64,000 bases of DNA from Bacillota bacterium (GCA_021845645.1 JAJZVM010000002.1:124001-188000), one strand, 5' to 3'; shown: positions 24,314-34,740, counted from the stretch's first letter. Numbers and translations: made by a program. The notes: generated by a model not told the origin, from the letters alone.

Positions 24314-25414
24314 TCAGCCTTCGTCCCTTTCGCCGTGCGGGCGCGGGTCGTACGGTACGATGACGGGCTCCGGCTGAAGCTGCACGCCGAAGCGTCGCGC
24401 GACGCCCACTCGGATCTCCTCGGCGAGGGCCAGAAGATCCCGCGCGGTTCCGCCGCGGTTGACGAGCGCGAGCGTGTGACGCTCCGAGATGCCTGCCCCG
24501 CCCAGCGTCTGTCCGCGACGGAAGCCCGCCTCGCCGATCAACCAGGCCGCCGAGACCTTGTACCCGCCAGCCGCGGGGTAGGCCTCCAGTTCGGCCGCCC
24601 GCGGTCCAAGGCTGCGGCGCACGCGATCGAGCTCGGATGCCGAGAGGACCGGGTTGAGGAAGAAGGAGCCGACGGAGCGCGCGTTCGGATCGTGGGGGTC
24701 TCGCAACATGGCCTTTCCCCGGCGCAGGTCGAGGACGATGCGCCGCACAGCCGCCAGGGCCTCCCGCGGCGGCAGTGCGGCGACGCCTTCGCGCGCGGCG
24801 CGCTCCGCGACCTCGCGGTAGCCGAGGTGCGGCATGGCGCCCGGACGCAGATGATAGGCGGCGCTCAGGATCACGTAGCGGTCGCGGTCCTGGTCCTTGA
24901 AGCGGCTGTGGCGGTAGGAGAAGCCGCAGTCCTCGCCGCGCAGCTCCTCCACCCTGCCCGTCCGGCGCTCGAGGACCCGCACCCAGCTCAGGCTCCCGGC
25001 CACATCCTGGCCATACGCGCCGACATTCTGGACAGGCGTCGCACCGACACTGCCCGGGATGCCCGAGAGGCACTCGACACCCCCTAGCCCGCGGCCGACC
25101 GCCGCGGCGCACACGTCGTCCCACTCGCTGCCGGCCTGCGCCACGCAGAGCACGCTCTCCCCGTCGGCGCGAAAGGTGATGCCGCGCCGCGCGACCCGCA
25201 GCACGAGGCCGGCAAAGCCCGCGTCCGGGAAGACCGTGTTGCTGCCGCCGCCGAGGAGCTGCACCGGCAGTCCGCGGCCCTCCGCCCAGGCGAGCACCTC
25301 CCTGAGCTCCTCCCTGCTGTGGACGGATGCGAAGTAGCGCGCGGGCCCGCCAAGCCTCAGCGTGGTCATCGGCGCCAGCGGAACGTTCTCGCGCAGCATC
25401 GGCACTCGCTTCAA
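24314..25414 (-). CDS. murB: UDP-N-acetylenolpyruvoylglucosamine reductase
   Basis: MurB makes UDP-N-acetylmuramate in peptidoglycan synthesis. The 366-residue product has the FAD-binding region (LGGPARYFA, LGGGSNTVFPDAGFAGLVL, GIPGSVGATPVQNVGAYGQ), substrate motif GFSYRHSRFKDQ and the catalytic GSFFLNPV, where Leu replaces the more usual Lys/Arg. It has the longer type I C-terminal part (SAAWLIGEAGFRRG). I chose TTG 25414 because GGAGG lies six bases upstream; ATG 25399 is the alternative. It is alone, without other mur genes. Confidence 0.93.
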   Translation of the reverse strand: MKRVPMLRENVPLAPMTTLRLGGPARYFASVHSREELREVLAWAEGRGLPVQLLGGGSNTVFPDAGFAGLVLRVARRGITFRADGESVLCVAQAGSEWDDVCAAAVGRGLGGVECLSGIPGSVGATPVQNVGAYGQDVAGSLSWVRVLERRTGRVEELRGEDCGFSYRHSRFKDQDRDRYVILSAAYHLRPGAMPHLGYREVAERAAREGVAALPPREALAAVRRIVLDLRRGKAMLRDPHDPNARSVGSFFLNPVLSASELDRVRRSLGPRAAELEAYPAAGGYKVSAAWLIGEAGFRRGQTLGGAGISERHTLALVNRGGTARDLLALAEEIRVGVARRFGVQLQPEPVIVPYDPRPHGERDEG

Positions 25415-25469
25415 CGGCTGCCTCCGATCCTGCCGCCGCGGCTGGGCGTCGCGGCTGCAAGGGCATGTC

Positions 25470-26855
25470 TCAAGCTTCCTGAAGTCCCTCAGGCAAGTAT
25501 TCGCCCGACTGTCCCTCGACCGCATAGCGACCACGAAACTCGCCCAGCCGCACGGCCAGCACGGCCTGCTGCAGGCGGTCGATCTCCTCCTCGAGATTGT
25601 ACAGGCCCAGGCTGGCCCGCACCGCACCTGGCAACGCCCACCGCTCGCCACGGCCGACCTCGTCGCGTATCCGCCGCACCTCACGGTCCGACAAGCCGAG
25701 GAGCCGCATGATGTAGGGGGTCGCGCGGAAACCACCCGCCCCCACGCCGATGCCCCACTCCCAGCCGAGCGCCGACGCCACGAGAGCCGGCGGTACGCCA
25801 TGCACCACAAAGGATATGGCGCCAATGCGGTCTGCCGCGCTCGTGCCGCCGAGCACCTCCAGCCCGGGCACCTCCTGAAGCCTTGAGAACAGATACTGGA
25901 GCAGCTGCTGTTCACGCGCCTCCAGCCGCTCGAAGCCGATCGCCTCCAGCTCATGCAGGGCTGCACCGAACGCGATCGCCCCGAGAACGTTGGGCGATCC
26001 CGCCTCCTCACACGCCGGCGGGTTTCCGGAGAACACATCGTCGAGGCTGACGAACTGGATTCCACCGCCGTCCTCGAGATCCGGCGCGCCCTGCCTGAAG
26101 AACTCCTTCGGTCCGATCAGGGCACCCAGACCGTACGGCGCGTAGGTCTTGTGCGCGGAGAAGGCGAGGAAGTCGATCGCCTGGGGATCCCCCGGTTCTC
26201 CCATGCGGATGCGCCGGTGCGGCGCCCGCTGCGCGGCGTCGACGAAGATGCGCGCGCCATGGCCATGGGCGATCTCCGCCGCCAGGTGCACGTCGCTCAA
26301 GTAACCGGTGACGTTCGACGCCCCGGTGATGGCGACGAGCCGCACCCGGCCCCGGTGCCGCTCCATGAGATCGGGCAGGACGCCGAGATCCATGCGGCCC
26401 TCGCCGTCGAGCGGCAGGTAGGCGAGTTCGGCACGGCCGCGCCAGGGCAGGAGATTCGCGTGGTGCTCCATCTCGCTCAGCACCACGACATCCTCCGGCT
26501 GCAGGCGGAGCTCCGCGGCGAGCCTCGTCACGGCTGCGGCGGTATGCCTCGTGAAGATCGCGACCCTCGTCCCGTCGTTGGCCCCCACGAAATGCAGCAC
26601 CTGCTGGCGCGCGCGTTCGTACAGGTCCAGAGTGCGGCGGGAGTTGTAGCCCGCGTGGCTGTACATGCTTGCGTACGTTTCCTCGGCTTCTCTCAGGGCT
26701 CGCTGCACATGGCGCAGCACAGGCGTCGTCGCCGCGTTGTCGAGGCCCACGTAGGTCGTCCGGCTACCGTCCAGGAGCAGTACCTCGCGGTCGGCACCCA
26801 CCACCTCACGCCGCCAGAGAAGTGCATCGCGCCGCAGCCCGCCGTCCCACCGCAT
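25470..26855 (-). CDS. Class V aminotransferase-fold protein, cysteine desulfurase-like without the catalytic Cys
   Basis: The 461-residue PLP enzyme of the SufS/Csd fold has LDNAATTPVL, the PLP Asp in FVDAAQRAPH (D206) and PLP Lys K236 in FSAHKTYAPYG. The C-terminal VRASLGLYNLEEEIDRL is typical. In desulfurases of this group the active-site loop reads GCFCAHPY. Here it is GGFRATPY (about 374-381), so the cysteine that takes sulfur is absent. It may be a lyase, aminotransferase or epimerase rather than a desulfurase. ATG 26855 follows GAGGAGG by ten bases. No suf genes are nearby. Confidence 0.85.
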   Translation of the reverse strand: MRWDGGLRRDALLWRREVVGADREVLLLDGSRTTYVGLDNAATTPVLRHVQRALREAEETYASMYSHAGYNSRRTLDLYERARQQVLHFVGANDGTRVAIFTRHTAAAVTRLAAELRLQPEDVVVLSEMEHHANLLPWRGRAELAYLPLDGEGRMDLGVLPDLMERHRGRVRLVAITGASNVTGYLSDVHLAAEIAHGHGARIFVDAAQRAPHRRIRMGEPGDPQAIDFLAFSAHKTYAPYGLGALIGPKEFFRQGAPDLEDGGGIQFVSLDDVFSGNPPACEEAGSPNVLGAIAFGAALHELEAIGFERLEAREQQLLQYLFSRLQEVPGLEVLGGTSAADRIGAISFVVHGVPPALVASALGWEWGIGVGAGGFRATPYIMRLLGLSDREVRRIRDEVGRGERWALPGAVRASLGLYNLEEEIDRLQQAVLAVRLGEFRGRYAVEGQSGEYLPEGLQEA

Positions 26856-26955
26856 GGCCGCTCGGCCTCCTCACACACGCCCCCGCCACCGATGTTCGCG
26901 CCGGGCGGCGCCGATCCTGCCCAGACGTTCCAGGGAACGGCGGGCGCCGCCTGCT

Positions 26956-28176
26956 TCAGAGCGGCGTGGTGGCCTTCCCTGGCGGCGACGGCTGGCCCGT
27001 ATCGCGCCCGAGCCTCGCCGCGGCCACCGCCATGGCCGCGGCCAGGATGGACGTCATGGCGAGCGCGATCTCGGGCATCTGCGCGAACACCTGGCCCTCC
27101 GCCCACGGCACGGAGAGGGCCGCCAGCGCGAGGGACGTGAAGATGAAGAAGAATGCCTGGCCCTCGCGCCGCGGTGCCTCGCGCCCCGCCACGGTGAGAA
27201 CGATGGGAAACGCGGGCCCAAGTGCGACGCCTGTCAGCACGGCGCCCAGCAGTACCGCGTAGGGGTTGTGGCCGAAGGCCACGACGAGGCCGCTCGACGC
27301 TGCCGCCGCCGCGGCGCCCAGCAGGAGCACCCGCTCGAGGCGCAGGTTCGGAAGCAGGGGTCCGATCATGAGGCGCGTCACGGTCAGCCCGACCTGGTAG
27401 GCGGCGGGGTAGAGCGACGCGATCGCGTCGGGCAGGCCCGCGCGCACATGCACGAAGGCGGCCACCCACGCCGAGAAGCCGCTCTCCGCGGCGACGTACA
27501 GGAAGACGAGCCACGTCAGGGCGCGCAGCCACGGCGCCTCGCGCCAGAGTTCGAGATTGCCGCGCAGGCCCGGGCCAGGATGCGCGGGCTCGCCTGGCAC
27601 CTCGCCCATCGCGGTCATGCCCAGGCCGCCGACCAGCGCAAGCGCGGCGGCAAGGGCGAACACGAGCGCGACGGGCAGCCCGGCGCCGTTCAGCAGCCCC
27701 ACCGCAAGCGGCGCGGAGATCGCCCCGACGCCGAACCAGAGATTGAGGCGGTTGAAGGCCTGGGCCTGCTGCTGGCGGTAGAGGTCCGAGACGAGCCGCG
27801 AGCCGCCGACGTCGACGAGCGCGAAGGCGATCCCGGCCGCGAAGGCCAGGACCACCCAGATCGCAAAGCTGGCCACCAGCGGCAGGAGACCGGTCGAGAC
27901 GGCGAACAGCCAGAAGCCGAGCAGCAGCACGCGTCGCGTCCCCTGGTGGTCGACGAGGTGGTTCGCGTAGAAGTAGGTCGCGGTGTTGCCGAGGGACTGC
28001 ATGGCGAAGAGAAGCGACAGCTCGCCGTAGCCCACCCCGAGACGGTGCACGAGTTCAGGCAGTGCCGATCCGTAGGCGGTCGCCATCAGGCCGATGACCG
28101 CATAGCCGAGCCAGCTCAGCTGCTCCGCCGACCGTCGCGCCCTTCGGTCTCCCGCCGCCGGACTCTGGCTGTGCAT
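26956..28176 (-). CDS. MFS transporter (FucP/BypA-like)
   Basis: The 406-residue protein has about twelve membrane segments. GYGELSLLFAMQSLGN and NHLVDHQGTRRVLLLGF in the first half and ALGPAFPIVLTVAGRE in the second resemble the sugar-permease-like FHS branch of the MFS. ATG 28176 follows GGGAGGAAAC. It lies downstream of odhB on the same strand but is separated by a 12-bp inverted repeat. The substrate is unknown. Confidence 0.85.
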   Translation of the reverse strand: MHSQSPAAGDRRARRSAEQLSWLGYAVIGLMATAYGSALPELVHRLGVGYGELSLLFAMQSLGNTATYFYANHLVDHQGTRRVLLLGFWLFAVSTGLLPLVASFAIWVVLAFAAGIAFALVDVGGSRLVSDLYRQQQAQAFNRLNLWFGVGAISAPLAVGLLNGAGLPVALVFALAAALALVGGLGMTAMGEVPGEPAHPGPGLRGNLELWREAPWLRALTWLVFLYVAAESGFSAWVAAFVHVRAGLPDAIASLYPAAYQVGLTVTRLMIGPLLPNLRLERVLLLGAAAAAASSGLVVAFGHNPYAVLLGAVLTGVALGPAFPIVLTVAGREAPRREGQAFFFIFTSLALAALSVPWAEGQVFAQMPEIALAMTSILAAAMAVAAARLGRDTGQPSPPGKATTPL

Positions 28177-28196
28177 GTTTCCTCCCGGACAGGCGA

Positions 28197-28224
28197 GCGG
28201 CGGCCTGCGCCTGCAGGCCGCCGC
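28197..28224 (-). terminator. Perfect 12-bp inverted repeat between odhB and the MFS gene
   Basis: GCGGCGGCCTGC and GCAGGCCGCCGC with a four-base loop. There is no U-tract on the minus strand, so it may be a non-canonical terminator or an mRNA-stabilising hairpin. Confidence 0.45.
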
Positions 28225-28238
28225 AGCCGTGTCCCGCC

Positions 28239-29477
28239 CTAGCCTTCGAGCAGCAGCTGCGTCGGATCCTCGAGCAGTTCCTTGACGTGCCGCAGGAAGC
28301 GCACCGATACGGAGCCGTCCACGATACGGTGGTCGTAGGAGAGGGCGATGTACATCATCGGCCGCACCACCACCTCGCCCTTGACGGCGATCGGCCGCTC
28401 CTGGATGCCGTGCATGCCGAGGATGCCCACCTGCGGTGCGTTCAAGATCGGCGTCGAGAGCAGCGAGCCGAAGACGCCGCCGTTTGTGATGGTGAACGTG
28501 CCGCCACGCAGGTCCTCGAGCGTCAGGGCGCCGCTGCGCGCCTTCTCGGCCAACTCGGCGATGGCCTGTTCGATCCCGGCGAAATTGAGGCGGTCGGCGC
28601 CGCGCACCACCGGCACCACCAGACCCTCGTCGGTGGAGACGGCGATGCCGATGTCGTAGTAGCGCTTCAGGACGATGTCGTCGCCCTGGATCTCGGCGTT
28701 CAGATGCGGGTAGGCCTTGAGGGCACTTACCGTGGCCTTGGTGAAGAAGGACATGAGGCCGAGCGATACGCCGTGCCTCTCCTTGAAGGCGTCGCGCCGC
28801 TCGCGGCGCACGGCTATGACGGCCGAGAGGTCCACCTCGTTGAAGGTGGTGAGCATCGCGGCCTGATGCTGGGCCTCGACCAGGCGGCGCGCGATCGTCA
28901 GGCGCCTGCGCGACATGCGCTGGCGCTCCTCGCGTCCCGGCTCCTGTGCGAACATCCCTGTCACCGGCGGAGGGGCATAGGCTGCGGCCTGCGGCGGCAG
29001 CGGCGCCGGCGAGACCGGTACGCTCGCCGCCGGCCTGGGCCCGGCTGCGACGCGCTCGACATCCTCGCGCGTGACCCGCCCGCGTGGCCCGCTGCCCGTC
29101 ACCTGGCGCAGATCGACCGCCAGATCCTGCGCCGCGCGCCGCACCTCCGGCGAGGTGGGACCCGCCGGCTCCTGGGCGGCCTGCGGCTGTGCCGCGGCCG
29201 CCGAAGCGGCGGCAGGAGCCGCCTCGGCGACCTTGCCCCCGCCCTCGGCGAGCATGCCCAGCACCTCACCGATCGCCACCGTGGCACCCTCGTCCTTGCG
29301 CACCTCCTGCAGGGTACCGGCCACTTGGGCCTGCACCTCCAGGTTGACCTTGTCCGTCTCGAGTTCGACGAGGGCGTCACCCGCGGCGACCGCGTCACCG
29401 GGATGCTTCAGCCAGCGGCCGACGGTCGCCTCCACGATCGACTCGCCGAGCTGCGGTACCGTGATCTCAGTTGGCAC
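28239..29477 (-). CDS. odhB: Dihydrolipoyllysine succinyltransferase, E2 of 2-oxoglutarate dehydrogenase
   Basis: The 412-residue E2 subunit has a lipoyl domain (1-75) with the lipoylated Lys in [11 protein letters not shown], an Ala/Pro-rich hinge, an E3-binding domain (about 106-145: [20 protein letters not shown]) and an acyltransferase domain (from about 185) with [12 protein letters not shown] and the catalytic SYDHRIVDG. It overlaps odhA by 11 bases. E3 (lpd) is not in the window. Confidence 0.95.
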   Translation of the reverse strand: MPTEITVPQLGESIVEATVGRWLKHPGDAVAAGDALVELETDKVNLEVQAQVAGTLQEVRKDEGATVAIGEVLGMLAEGGGKVAEAAPAAASAAAAQPQAAQEPAGPTSPEVRRAAQDLAVDLRQVTGSGPRGRVTREDVERVAAGPRPAASVPVSPAPLPPQAAAYAPPPVTGMFAQEPGREERQRMSRRRLTIARRLVEAQHQAAMLTTFNEVDLSAVIAVRRERRDAFKERHGVSLGLMSFFTKATVSALKAYPHLNAEIQGDDIVLKRYYDIGIAVSTDEGLVVPVVRGADRLNFAGIEQAIAELAEKARSGALTLEDLRGGTFTITNGGVFGSLLSTPILNAPQVGILGMHGIQERPIAVKGEVVVRPMMYIALSYDHRIVDGSVSVRFLRHVKELLEDPTQLLLEG

Positions 29478-32268
29478 GTCTCTTCACACCCCGCGTTTGC
29501 AGTTTCTCCTCCGGCAGCGAGAGCGCCGCCTGCACGATGCGCTCGTGCTCGGCCTTGTGCACATCGGGCATGCCTTCGGCCGTCGAAGCCCGCTCCGGGC
29601 GCCCGATGTAGCGGAGCTGGACGCCAGCCGGCAGCAGTGGCGCCAGGCGTGGCGCGATGAATGCGTAAGGCCCCATGTTGGCGGGCTCCTCCTGCATCCA
29701 GACCACTTCGCGCACGCCGGGATAGGCGGCGATGAGGCGCCGGATCTCCGCTTCCGGGAAGGGATAGAGGAGTTCGATGCGGATGAGTGCGGCCCGGTCG
29801 GCATCGTGGTGCTCCTTCGCGGCGAGGCGGTACTCGACCGAGATCTTGCCGCTGCAGAACACGAGCCGCTCGACCCGCTCGCGTCGGTCCATGGCCGTCT
29901 CGTCGTCGAGCACGGGCCGGAAGCTGCCGTCGGCCAGCTCGGAGAGCTCCGACTGCGCCAGCGGGTGGCGCAGCAGGCTCTTCGGCGTCATCACGACGAG
30001 CGGGCGCGGCTGGAGGCCGAGAGCCGCCGCCTGAAGCCGCAGCAGGTGGAAGTACTGGGCGGCCGTGGTGCAGTTCGCTATGCGCAGGTTGCCCTCGGCC
30101 GCGAGCTGCAGGTACCGTTCGACGCGGCCGCTGGAGTGCTCCGGCCCCTGCCCCTCGTAGCCGTGGGGCAGCAGCAGGATGAGGTCCGAGCGCTCGCGCC
30201 ACTTTGCCCTGGCCGCGGCGAGGAACTGGTCGATGATGACTTCGGCCGCATTGGCGAAGTCGCCGAACTGTGCCTCCCAGACGACGAGCGTCTCGGGGGC
30301 CCGCAGACCGTACCCGTATTCGAACCCGAGCACGCCGGCCTCCGTGAGCGGGCTGTTGTACACGGCGAAGGAAGCCTTCGCGAAGGGCAGGTGCTGCAAG
30401 GGCGTGTAGCGGTGCCCGTCGCGGACGTCGTGCAGCACGAGATGGCGCTGGCTGAAGGTGCCGCGCTCGGCATCCTGACCGCTCATCCGCACAGGCACGC
30501 CGTCCTCGAGGATGGTGGCGAGGGCGAGCGCCTCGGCGTGCGCCCAGTCGATTCCCTGAGGCTTGTCGAGAAGCTCGCGCCTGCGCTGCAGCAGCCGCTC
30601 GAGCTTGGCGCTGCCGGTGAAGCCCTCCGGCCGTGCCAGGAGAGCGTCGTTCGCCACGCGGAGCCGCGCCTCGCCGGGCGGCTTGGCAAGACCCTGCAGG
30701 TCGCGCTCCTCGGGCATCGCCTGGGGGAACTTGACGCGTCCCTCCACCACCTCGTTGAAGGCGGCGCGCAGCCGCTCCTCGGCCTTGTGCTGCAGGGCGG
30801 CCGCGGCGCCAGGATCCACCATGCCCTCGCCGACCAGGCGCTCGAGGTAGATCGCACGCACGGTCGGGTGCTTGGCGATGCGCTCGTACAGCAGCGGTTG
30901 GGTGAAGGCGGGCTCGTCGCCCTCGTTGTGCCCGTAGCGACGGTAGCCCACGAGGTCGATGAGGAAGTCCTTGTGGAACAGCTGGCGGTAGGCGATCGCG
31001 ATGCGCGCCGCCGTCATGCACGCGTCGGGGTCGTCGGCGTTCACGTGCAGGATGGGGATCTCGAATCCCTTGGCCAAGTCCGAGGCGTAGCGCGTCGAGC
31101 GGTCCTCGCCGGGATCGGTGGTGAACCCGATCTGGTTGTTGGCGATGATGTGCACCGAGCCGCCCGTGGTGTAGCCGTCCAGCTGCGAGAGGTTCAGCGT
31201 CTCGGCCACGATGCCCTCGCCCGGGAACGAGGCGTCGCCGTGCACCGAGACGTTGAGCGCCTGCGAGAAGTCCGCATGCGGGCGGCCGCGCTGCGTGCGG
31301 TTGTCCTGCGCGCCGCGCGTCATGCCCTGCACCACCGGGTTCACGAACTCGAGATGGCTCGGGTTGTTCGCGAGCGTGATCTGCACCGGCTGCTCGCCGT
31401 CGGTCTGGATCGTGCGGCGCGAACCGAGATGGTACTTGACGTCGCCGCTCCAGCCGACGTAGAGGTCCGGCTGCTCGTCGGGTCCCACGTGGAACTCGGT
31501 GAAGATCTGGCCGAACGGCTTCCCGACCACGTGGGTAAGGACGGACAGCCGCCCGCGGTGCGCCATGCCGATCGTCACCTCGCGCGTGCCGCTTTCCACG
31601 GCCGCGTCGATGATCTCGTCCAGCATCGGCACCAGCACGTCGTTGCCCTCGATCGAGAAGCGCTTCTGCCCCTGGAACGTCCGGTGCAGGAACTGCTCGA
31701 ACGCCTCGACGTCCGTCAGGCGCTCGAGGATCTCCAGCCGGCGCGCCGCGGCGACGTGGCGGTAGCTGCCGTCCTCTGCCGCATGCTGCAGCCACTGGCG
31801 CTCCGCAGCCTCGTGCACGTGGCTGAAGTCGAAGCCGATGGTGCCCATGTAGATCTCTTCAAGCCGGTGGATCGCCTGACGCAGGCTTCCCGCCGCAGCT
31901 CCAGCCGTCGGAAACGCGATCGCGCCCGGCAACCTGTCCATCTGCTCGTCGGTGAGGCCGTAGCCCTGCGCGTCGAGGGCGTGCTGCGTCAGCGGATCCT
32001 GTCCCAGCGGGTCGAGTTGCGCCTTGAGGTGGCCATACTCGCGGATGTTGCGCGCGAGGCGCGCCGCGAGTACGATCTCCTGTACGTCCACCGCCGCCGC
32101 GGGCGTGGATGCCGGCGCCGCGGCCAACGCCACGCCGCCCTCCCGCTCCATGCGTTGGAAGATGGCAGCGGTCGCCGCGTCGACCGACTGAGGATCCTGC
32201 CGGTAACGCTCGTAGAGCTCCAAGGCCCAACCAGCGTTCGGACCATGAAACAGCTCCCCCAGGTCCAT
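29467..32268 (-). CDS. odhA: 2-oxoglutarate dehydrogenase E1 component
   Basis: The 933-residue thiamine-diphosphate decarboxylase of the TCA-cycle complex has N-terminal [58 protein letters not shown], ThDP motif [10 protein letters not shown] with later NNQIGFTT, and the C-terminal transketolase domain with [10 protein letters not shown] and [11 protein letters not shown]. The start ATG 32268 is preceded by a purine-rich AGGAAGATC. A TATAAT -10 lies about 65 bases upstream. The odhA-odhB order and overlap show one operon. Confidence 0.96.
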   Translation of the reverse strand: MDLGELFHGPNAGWALELYERYRQDPQSVDAATAAIFQRMEREGGVALAAAPASTPAAAVDVQEIVLAARLARNIREYGHLKAQLDPLGQDPLTQHALDAQGYGLTDEQMDRLPGAIAFPTAGAAAGSLRQAIHRLEEIYMGTIGFDFSHVHEAAERQWLQHAAEDGSYRHVAAARRLEILERLTDVEAFEQFLHRTFQGQKRFSIEGNDVLVPMLDEIIDAAVESGTREVTIGMAHRGRLSVLTHVVGKPFGQIFTEFHVGPDEQPDLYVGWSGDVKYHLGSRRTIQTDGEQPVQITLANNPSHLEFVNPVVQGMTRGAQDNRTQRGRPHADFSQALNVSVHGDASFPGEGIVAETLNLSQLDGYTTGGSVHIIANNQIGFTTDPGEDRSTRYASDLAKGFEIPILHVNADDPDACMTAARIAIAYRQLFHKDFLIDLVGYRRYGHNEGDEPAFTQPLLYERIAKHPTVRAIYLERLVGEGMVDPGAAAALQHKAEERLRAAFNEVVEGRVKFPQAMPEERDLQGLAKPPGEARLRVANDALLARPEGFTGSAKLERLLQRRRELLDKPQGIDWAHAEALALATILEDGVPVRMSGQDAERGTFSQRHLVLHDVRDGHRYTPLQHLPFAKASFAVYNSPLTEAGVLGFEYGYGLRAPETLVVWEAQFGDFANAAEVIIDQFLAAARAKWRERSDLILLLPHGYEGQGPEHSSGRVERYLQLAAEGNLRIANCTTAAQYFHLLRLQAAALGLQPRPLVVMTPKSLLRHPLAQSELSELADGSFRPVLDDETAMDRRERVERLVFCSGKISVEYRLAAKEHHDADRAALIRIELLYPFPEAEIRRLIAAYPGVREVVWMQEEPANMGPYAFIAPRLAPLLPAGVQLRYIGRPERASTAEGMPDVHKAEHERIVQAALSLPEEKLQTRGVKRRAN

Positions 32269-32610
32269 GCTGATCTTCCTCGCGCGGCCAGATTTCCCGG
32301 TGACCCGGGACGGCGTGCCAAGTTAGGTTTCATTATAACCAACGGCCAGTTGCCTGTGCGACGTGGCAAGTACTCTAGGGAATGGCGGTCCGACCGTCAA
32401 GGGCACAGGCCACATGTGCGCGGTCGGATCATCGCAGGGCCATGTCAGCCCGCCCGAGCGAACCTGCGGCGGGACGCTGCGACGACTTCTGTCGCCTTTG
32501 GGCCTCACCGGCCTGCCGCCGAAGGGCTGGCCGTCAGTGGATATGTTGTGATGATCGAATATGTGCATTTTGCATAATATCTTCTACTGGCATATGCTGC
32601 CCGTGTCTAA
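32269..32610. other. AT-rich divergent intergenic region
   Basis: Between odhA and a methyltransferase relic. It contains the odhA -10 (32332-32337, minus strand) and an AT-rich stretch (about 32537-32600) unlike the surrounding GC-rich DNA. Within this stretch is a near-palindrome, ATATGTGCA-TTT-TGCATAATAT (32559-32580), whose core TGCATTTTGCA is perfect. It could be an operator. No gene is supported. Confidence 0.45.
32332..32337 (-). promoter_or_regulatory. -10 element of the odhAB promoter
   Basis: Perfect TATAAT on the minus strand, read 32337 to 32332, preceded by TGGT. No good -35 at 17 bases. Confidence 0.45.
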
Positions 32611-32790
32611 GGGGGCGCTAGGCTCTTCCTCGTACAGTGGGACCGCGTGGAGACGCCCATGGGCCCACCGTTCGCGGCCCGCATCGGAGCAGACGAGATG
32701 AAGCGCATCCTGGCCTCGATCGGATTCGAGCTCGAACGCGTCTGGCCGGGCCCAGAGCCGTTCTACCGCGTGCTCGCGCGCAAGCCTTGA
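32611..32790 (+). pseudogene. C-terminal fragment of a SAM-dependent methyltransferase
   Basis: Directly after an in-frame TAA (32608-32610), 59 codons read ARLFLVQWDRVETPMGPPFA...IGFELERVWPGPEPFYRVLARKP and end at TGA 32788-32790. This looks like the last strands of a class I methyltransferase (the usual F.. LARK end). No start codon with ribosome site or SAM-binding region exists upstream. It is a relic cut at its 5' side, next to the AT-rich stretch. Confidence 0.55.
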
Positions 32791-32878
32791 CCGGAGCACC
32801 CAACCGGCCACGGACTCTCCTCGCCGCGGAGGATACGCGATACCTGCGCCGAAGGACTGGCGGCAAGGAGGGACATGC

Positions 32879-33961
32879 ATGGAACTGTTCCGCGTGGGTA
32901 TCGCCGGCAGCGGCTTCGGCGCCCGCGTGCACGCGCCGTTTCTCGCAGCCCATCCGGGCTTCAGCCCGGTCGCGATCGCCAGCCTGCACCGCGGCGATCC
33001 CGACCGCATCAGGAGCGAGAGCGGCATTGCGGATGTCCTGCCCGACTGGCGCCGACTGCTCGATCTCCCGATCGACCTCCTCGTGGTGGCGGCAAACCCC
33101 ACGCTGCACCGGGAGATCAGCGAAGCGGCCCTCGCGCGCGGGCTCCACGTGCTCTGCGAGAAACCGATGGCCCTGGACCTCGGCGAGGCGGAGTCCATGG
33201 AGGCGGTGCGACGTCGCGGGGACCGCCTCGGCGCGATCACCTTCGAATTCCGCTTCCGCCCGGCGCGCCAGACGGTGCGCCGCCTGATCGCGGAGGGACG
33301 GATCGGCAACATTCTGCACGTCTCGTACGCCGGCCAGGATGCCCGCTATCCGCAGCTCCTGGACAGCCCAATCGGCTGGCTGGGCAGCCGGCGGCAGGGC
33401 GGCGGCAGGCTGGGCGCGCTCGGCAGCCACATGTTCGACAGCCTGCGCTACTGGACGGGGGACGAGGTCTCGGAGCTCGCGGCCCAGCTCACGACGCACT
33501 TGCCCGACGGGCCTGCGGGCGAGCGGCGCGACGCGGACGACGCCTTTCAGGTGATCGGCCGCATGGTGGGCGGCGCGACGTTCACCCTCGACTACCGGAG
33601 CGCGACGCACCTGCCGTCGGGCTGGCAGCTCGAGGTGCACGGCACGGCCGGCACGATCGCACTCCGCGACGACCTCCAGGTGCGCCTGCAGCCTGTCGGC
33701 GGCCAGTGGCAGGACGTGCCGCTGCCACCCGCCGCCGACGCGCCGGGACTGCCGCCCTCCCCCAGGGGCTACGCGAGTGCCATGCTGCCGTTCCTGGACC
33801 GCTTGCACGATGCCCTGGCCAAAGGCACGGCGCATCATGACCTGCCCACCTTCCAGGACGGCGTCGAGAGCCAGCGTCTGCTCGATGCGGCGCGACGGTC
33901 GTCCGAGAGCGGAATGCGACAGGTGCTGCGTGGTCCGGGAGGTCGGGCCCTTCGGCCCTAG
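32879..33961 (+). CDS. Gfo/Idh/MocA-family oxidoreductase
   Basis: The 360-residue NAD(P)-dependent enzyme has Rossmann motif VGIAGSGFGARVHAPF, the family Lys in HVLCEKPMAL (EKP), and a C-terminal alpha/beta domain with GGGRLGALGSHMFDSLRYW, which carries the conserved Asp/His of the sugar or inositol dehydrogenase group. The substrate is probably a sugar, cyclitol or related alcohol, unspecified. ATG 32879 follows AAGGAGG. The MBL gene is 56 bases downstream and may be co-transcribed. Confidence 0.9.
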   Translation: MELFRVGIAGSGFGARVHAPFLAAHPGFSPVAIASLHRGDPDRIRSESGIADVLPDWRRLLDLPIDLLVVAANPTLHREISEAALARGLHVLCEKPMALDLGEAESMEAVRRRGDRLGAITFEFRFRPARQTVRRLIAEGRIGNILHVSYAGQDARYPQLLDSPIGWLGSRRQGGGRLGALGSHMFDSLRYWTGDEVSELAAQLTTHLPDGPAGERRDADDAFQVIGRMVGGATFTLDYRSATHLPSGWQLEVHGTAGTIALRDDLQVRLQPVGGQWQDVPLPPAADAPGLPPSPRGYASAMLPFLDRLHDALAKGTAHHDLPTFQDGVESQRLLDAARRSSESGMRQVLRGPGGRALRP

Positions 33962-34017
33962 GAACCAAGTCTTGCGCAGCGAAGTTCCGTGTACTTTCGA
34001 AGCGAGGAGGCTCATTC

Positions 34018-34740
34018 ATGCAGCTCTTTCCAGGCGCGGAGGTGCTGGAACTCCCGATGCAGGGGTTCGGCGGCCCGAGCGTGGTGTACCCGGTCCTGCT
34101 CACAGGCGAGGAGGGCGCGACGCTGGTCGACACAGGCTTCCCTGGTCAGGGGCCTGCGCTCGAGGCGGCCCTCAAGGCGCACGGTCTCGCCATGGCCGAC
34201 CTCGACCGCGTGATCCTGACCCATCAGGACGTGGATCACATCGGCAATCTGCCGGCTGTGGCCGCGGGGCGCGCCACCGTGCTCGCACACCGCCTGGAGG
34301 CGCCCTACATCGAGGGGCGCGAGCGCCTGCTGAAGTTCAACCCCGAGCGCATGCAGCAGATGGTCGCGCGCCTGCCGGAGGCGGCGCGCGCGCAGTTCGA
34401 GAAGCTGATGTCCGATCCGCCCAAGGCGACGGTGGACGTGCTCCTGGAGGACGGCGAGGAACTGCCGCTCTACGGCGGGCTGACGGTGATCCACACCCCG
34501 GGCCACACCCCGGGCCACATCAGCCTTTACTTCCCGCGGCACCGCGTCCTGATCTCCGGCGACGCGATGCGCGTCGTGAACGGCCAGCTGGAGGGACCGG
34601 GGCCCGAGGTGACGCCGGACATGCCGACGGCGATGGCCTCGCTCAGCAAGGTGCCGGCGGACGTCGAGTACGTCCTGTGCTACCATGGCGGCCTCTTTGG
34701 CCCTGCGGCGGGACGGCGCCTCCAGGAGATCCTGGGCTAG
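34018..34740 (+). CDS. MBL-fold metallo-hydrolase
   Basis: The 240-residue beta-lactamase-fold hydrolase has metal motif THQDVDHIG (H69, D71, D73, H74), where the second His of HxHxDH is Asp, then HTPGHTPGHISLY, SGDAMR and the final His in CYHGG. The Asp substitution is frequent in one glyoxalase/lactonase-like branch, so activity is likely. The substrate is unknown. GAGGAGG lies upstream of ATG 34018. The transcript meets a convergent gene at a 19-bp inverted repeat. Confidence 0.88.
   Translation: MQLFPGAEVLELPMQGFGGPSVVYPVLLTGEEGATLVDTGFPGQGPALEAALKAHGLAMADLDRVILTHQDVDHIGNLPAVAAGRATVLAHRLEAPYIEGRERLLKFNPERMQQMVARLPEAARAQFEKLMSDPPKATVDVLLEDGEELPLYGGLTVIHTPGHTPGHISLYFPRHRVLISGDAMRVVNGQLEGPGPEVTPDMPTAMASLSKVPADVEYVLCYHGGLFGPAAGRRLQEILG

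Noticed and set aside
25415..26065. N-terminal extension of the murB frame
   Set aside because: It overlaps the class V protein gene antiframe, has no MurB-like sequence, and GGAGG before TTG 25414 gives a better start.
29071..32577. 1168-codon open frame on the plus strand
   Set aside because: It is antisense to odhB and odhA, whose protein motifs are unambiguous. High GC keeps stops rare in this frame, and no family motif is seen in it.
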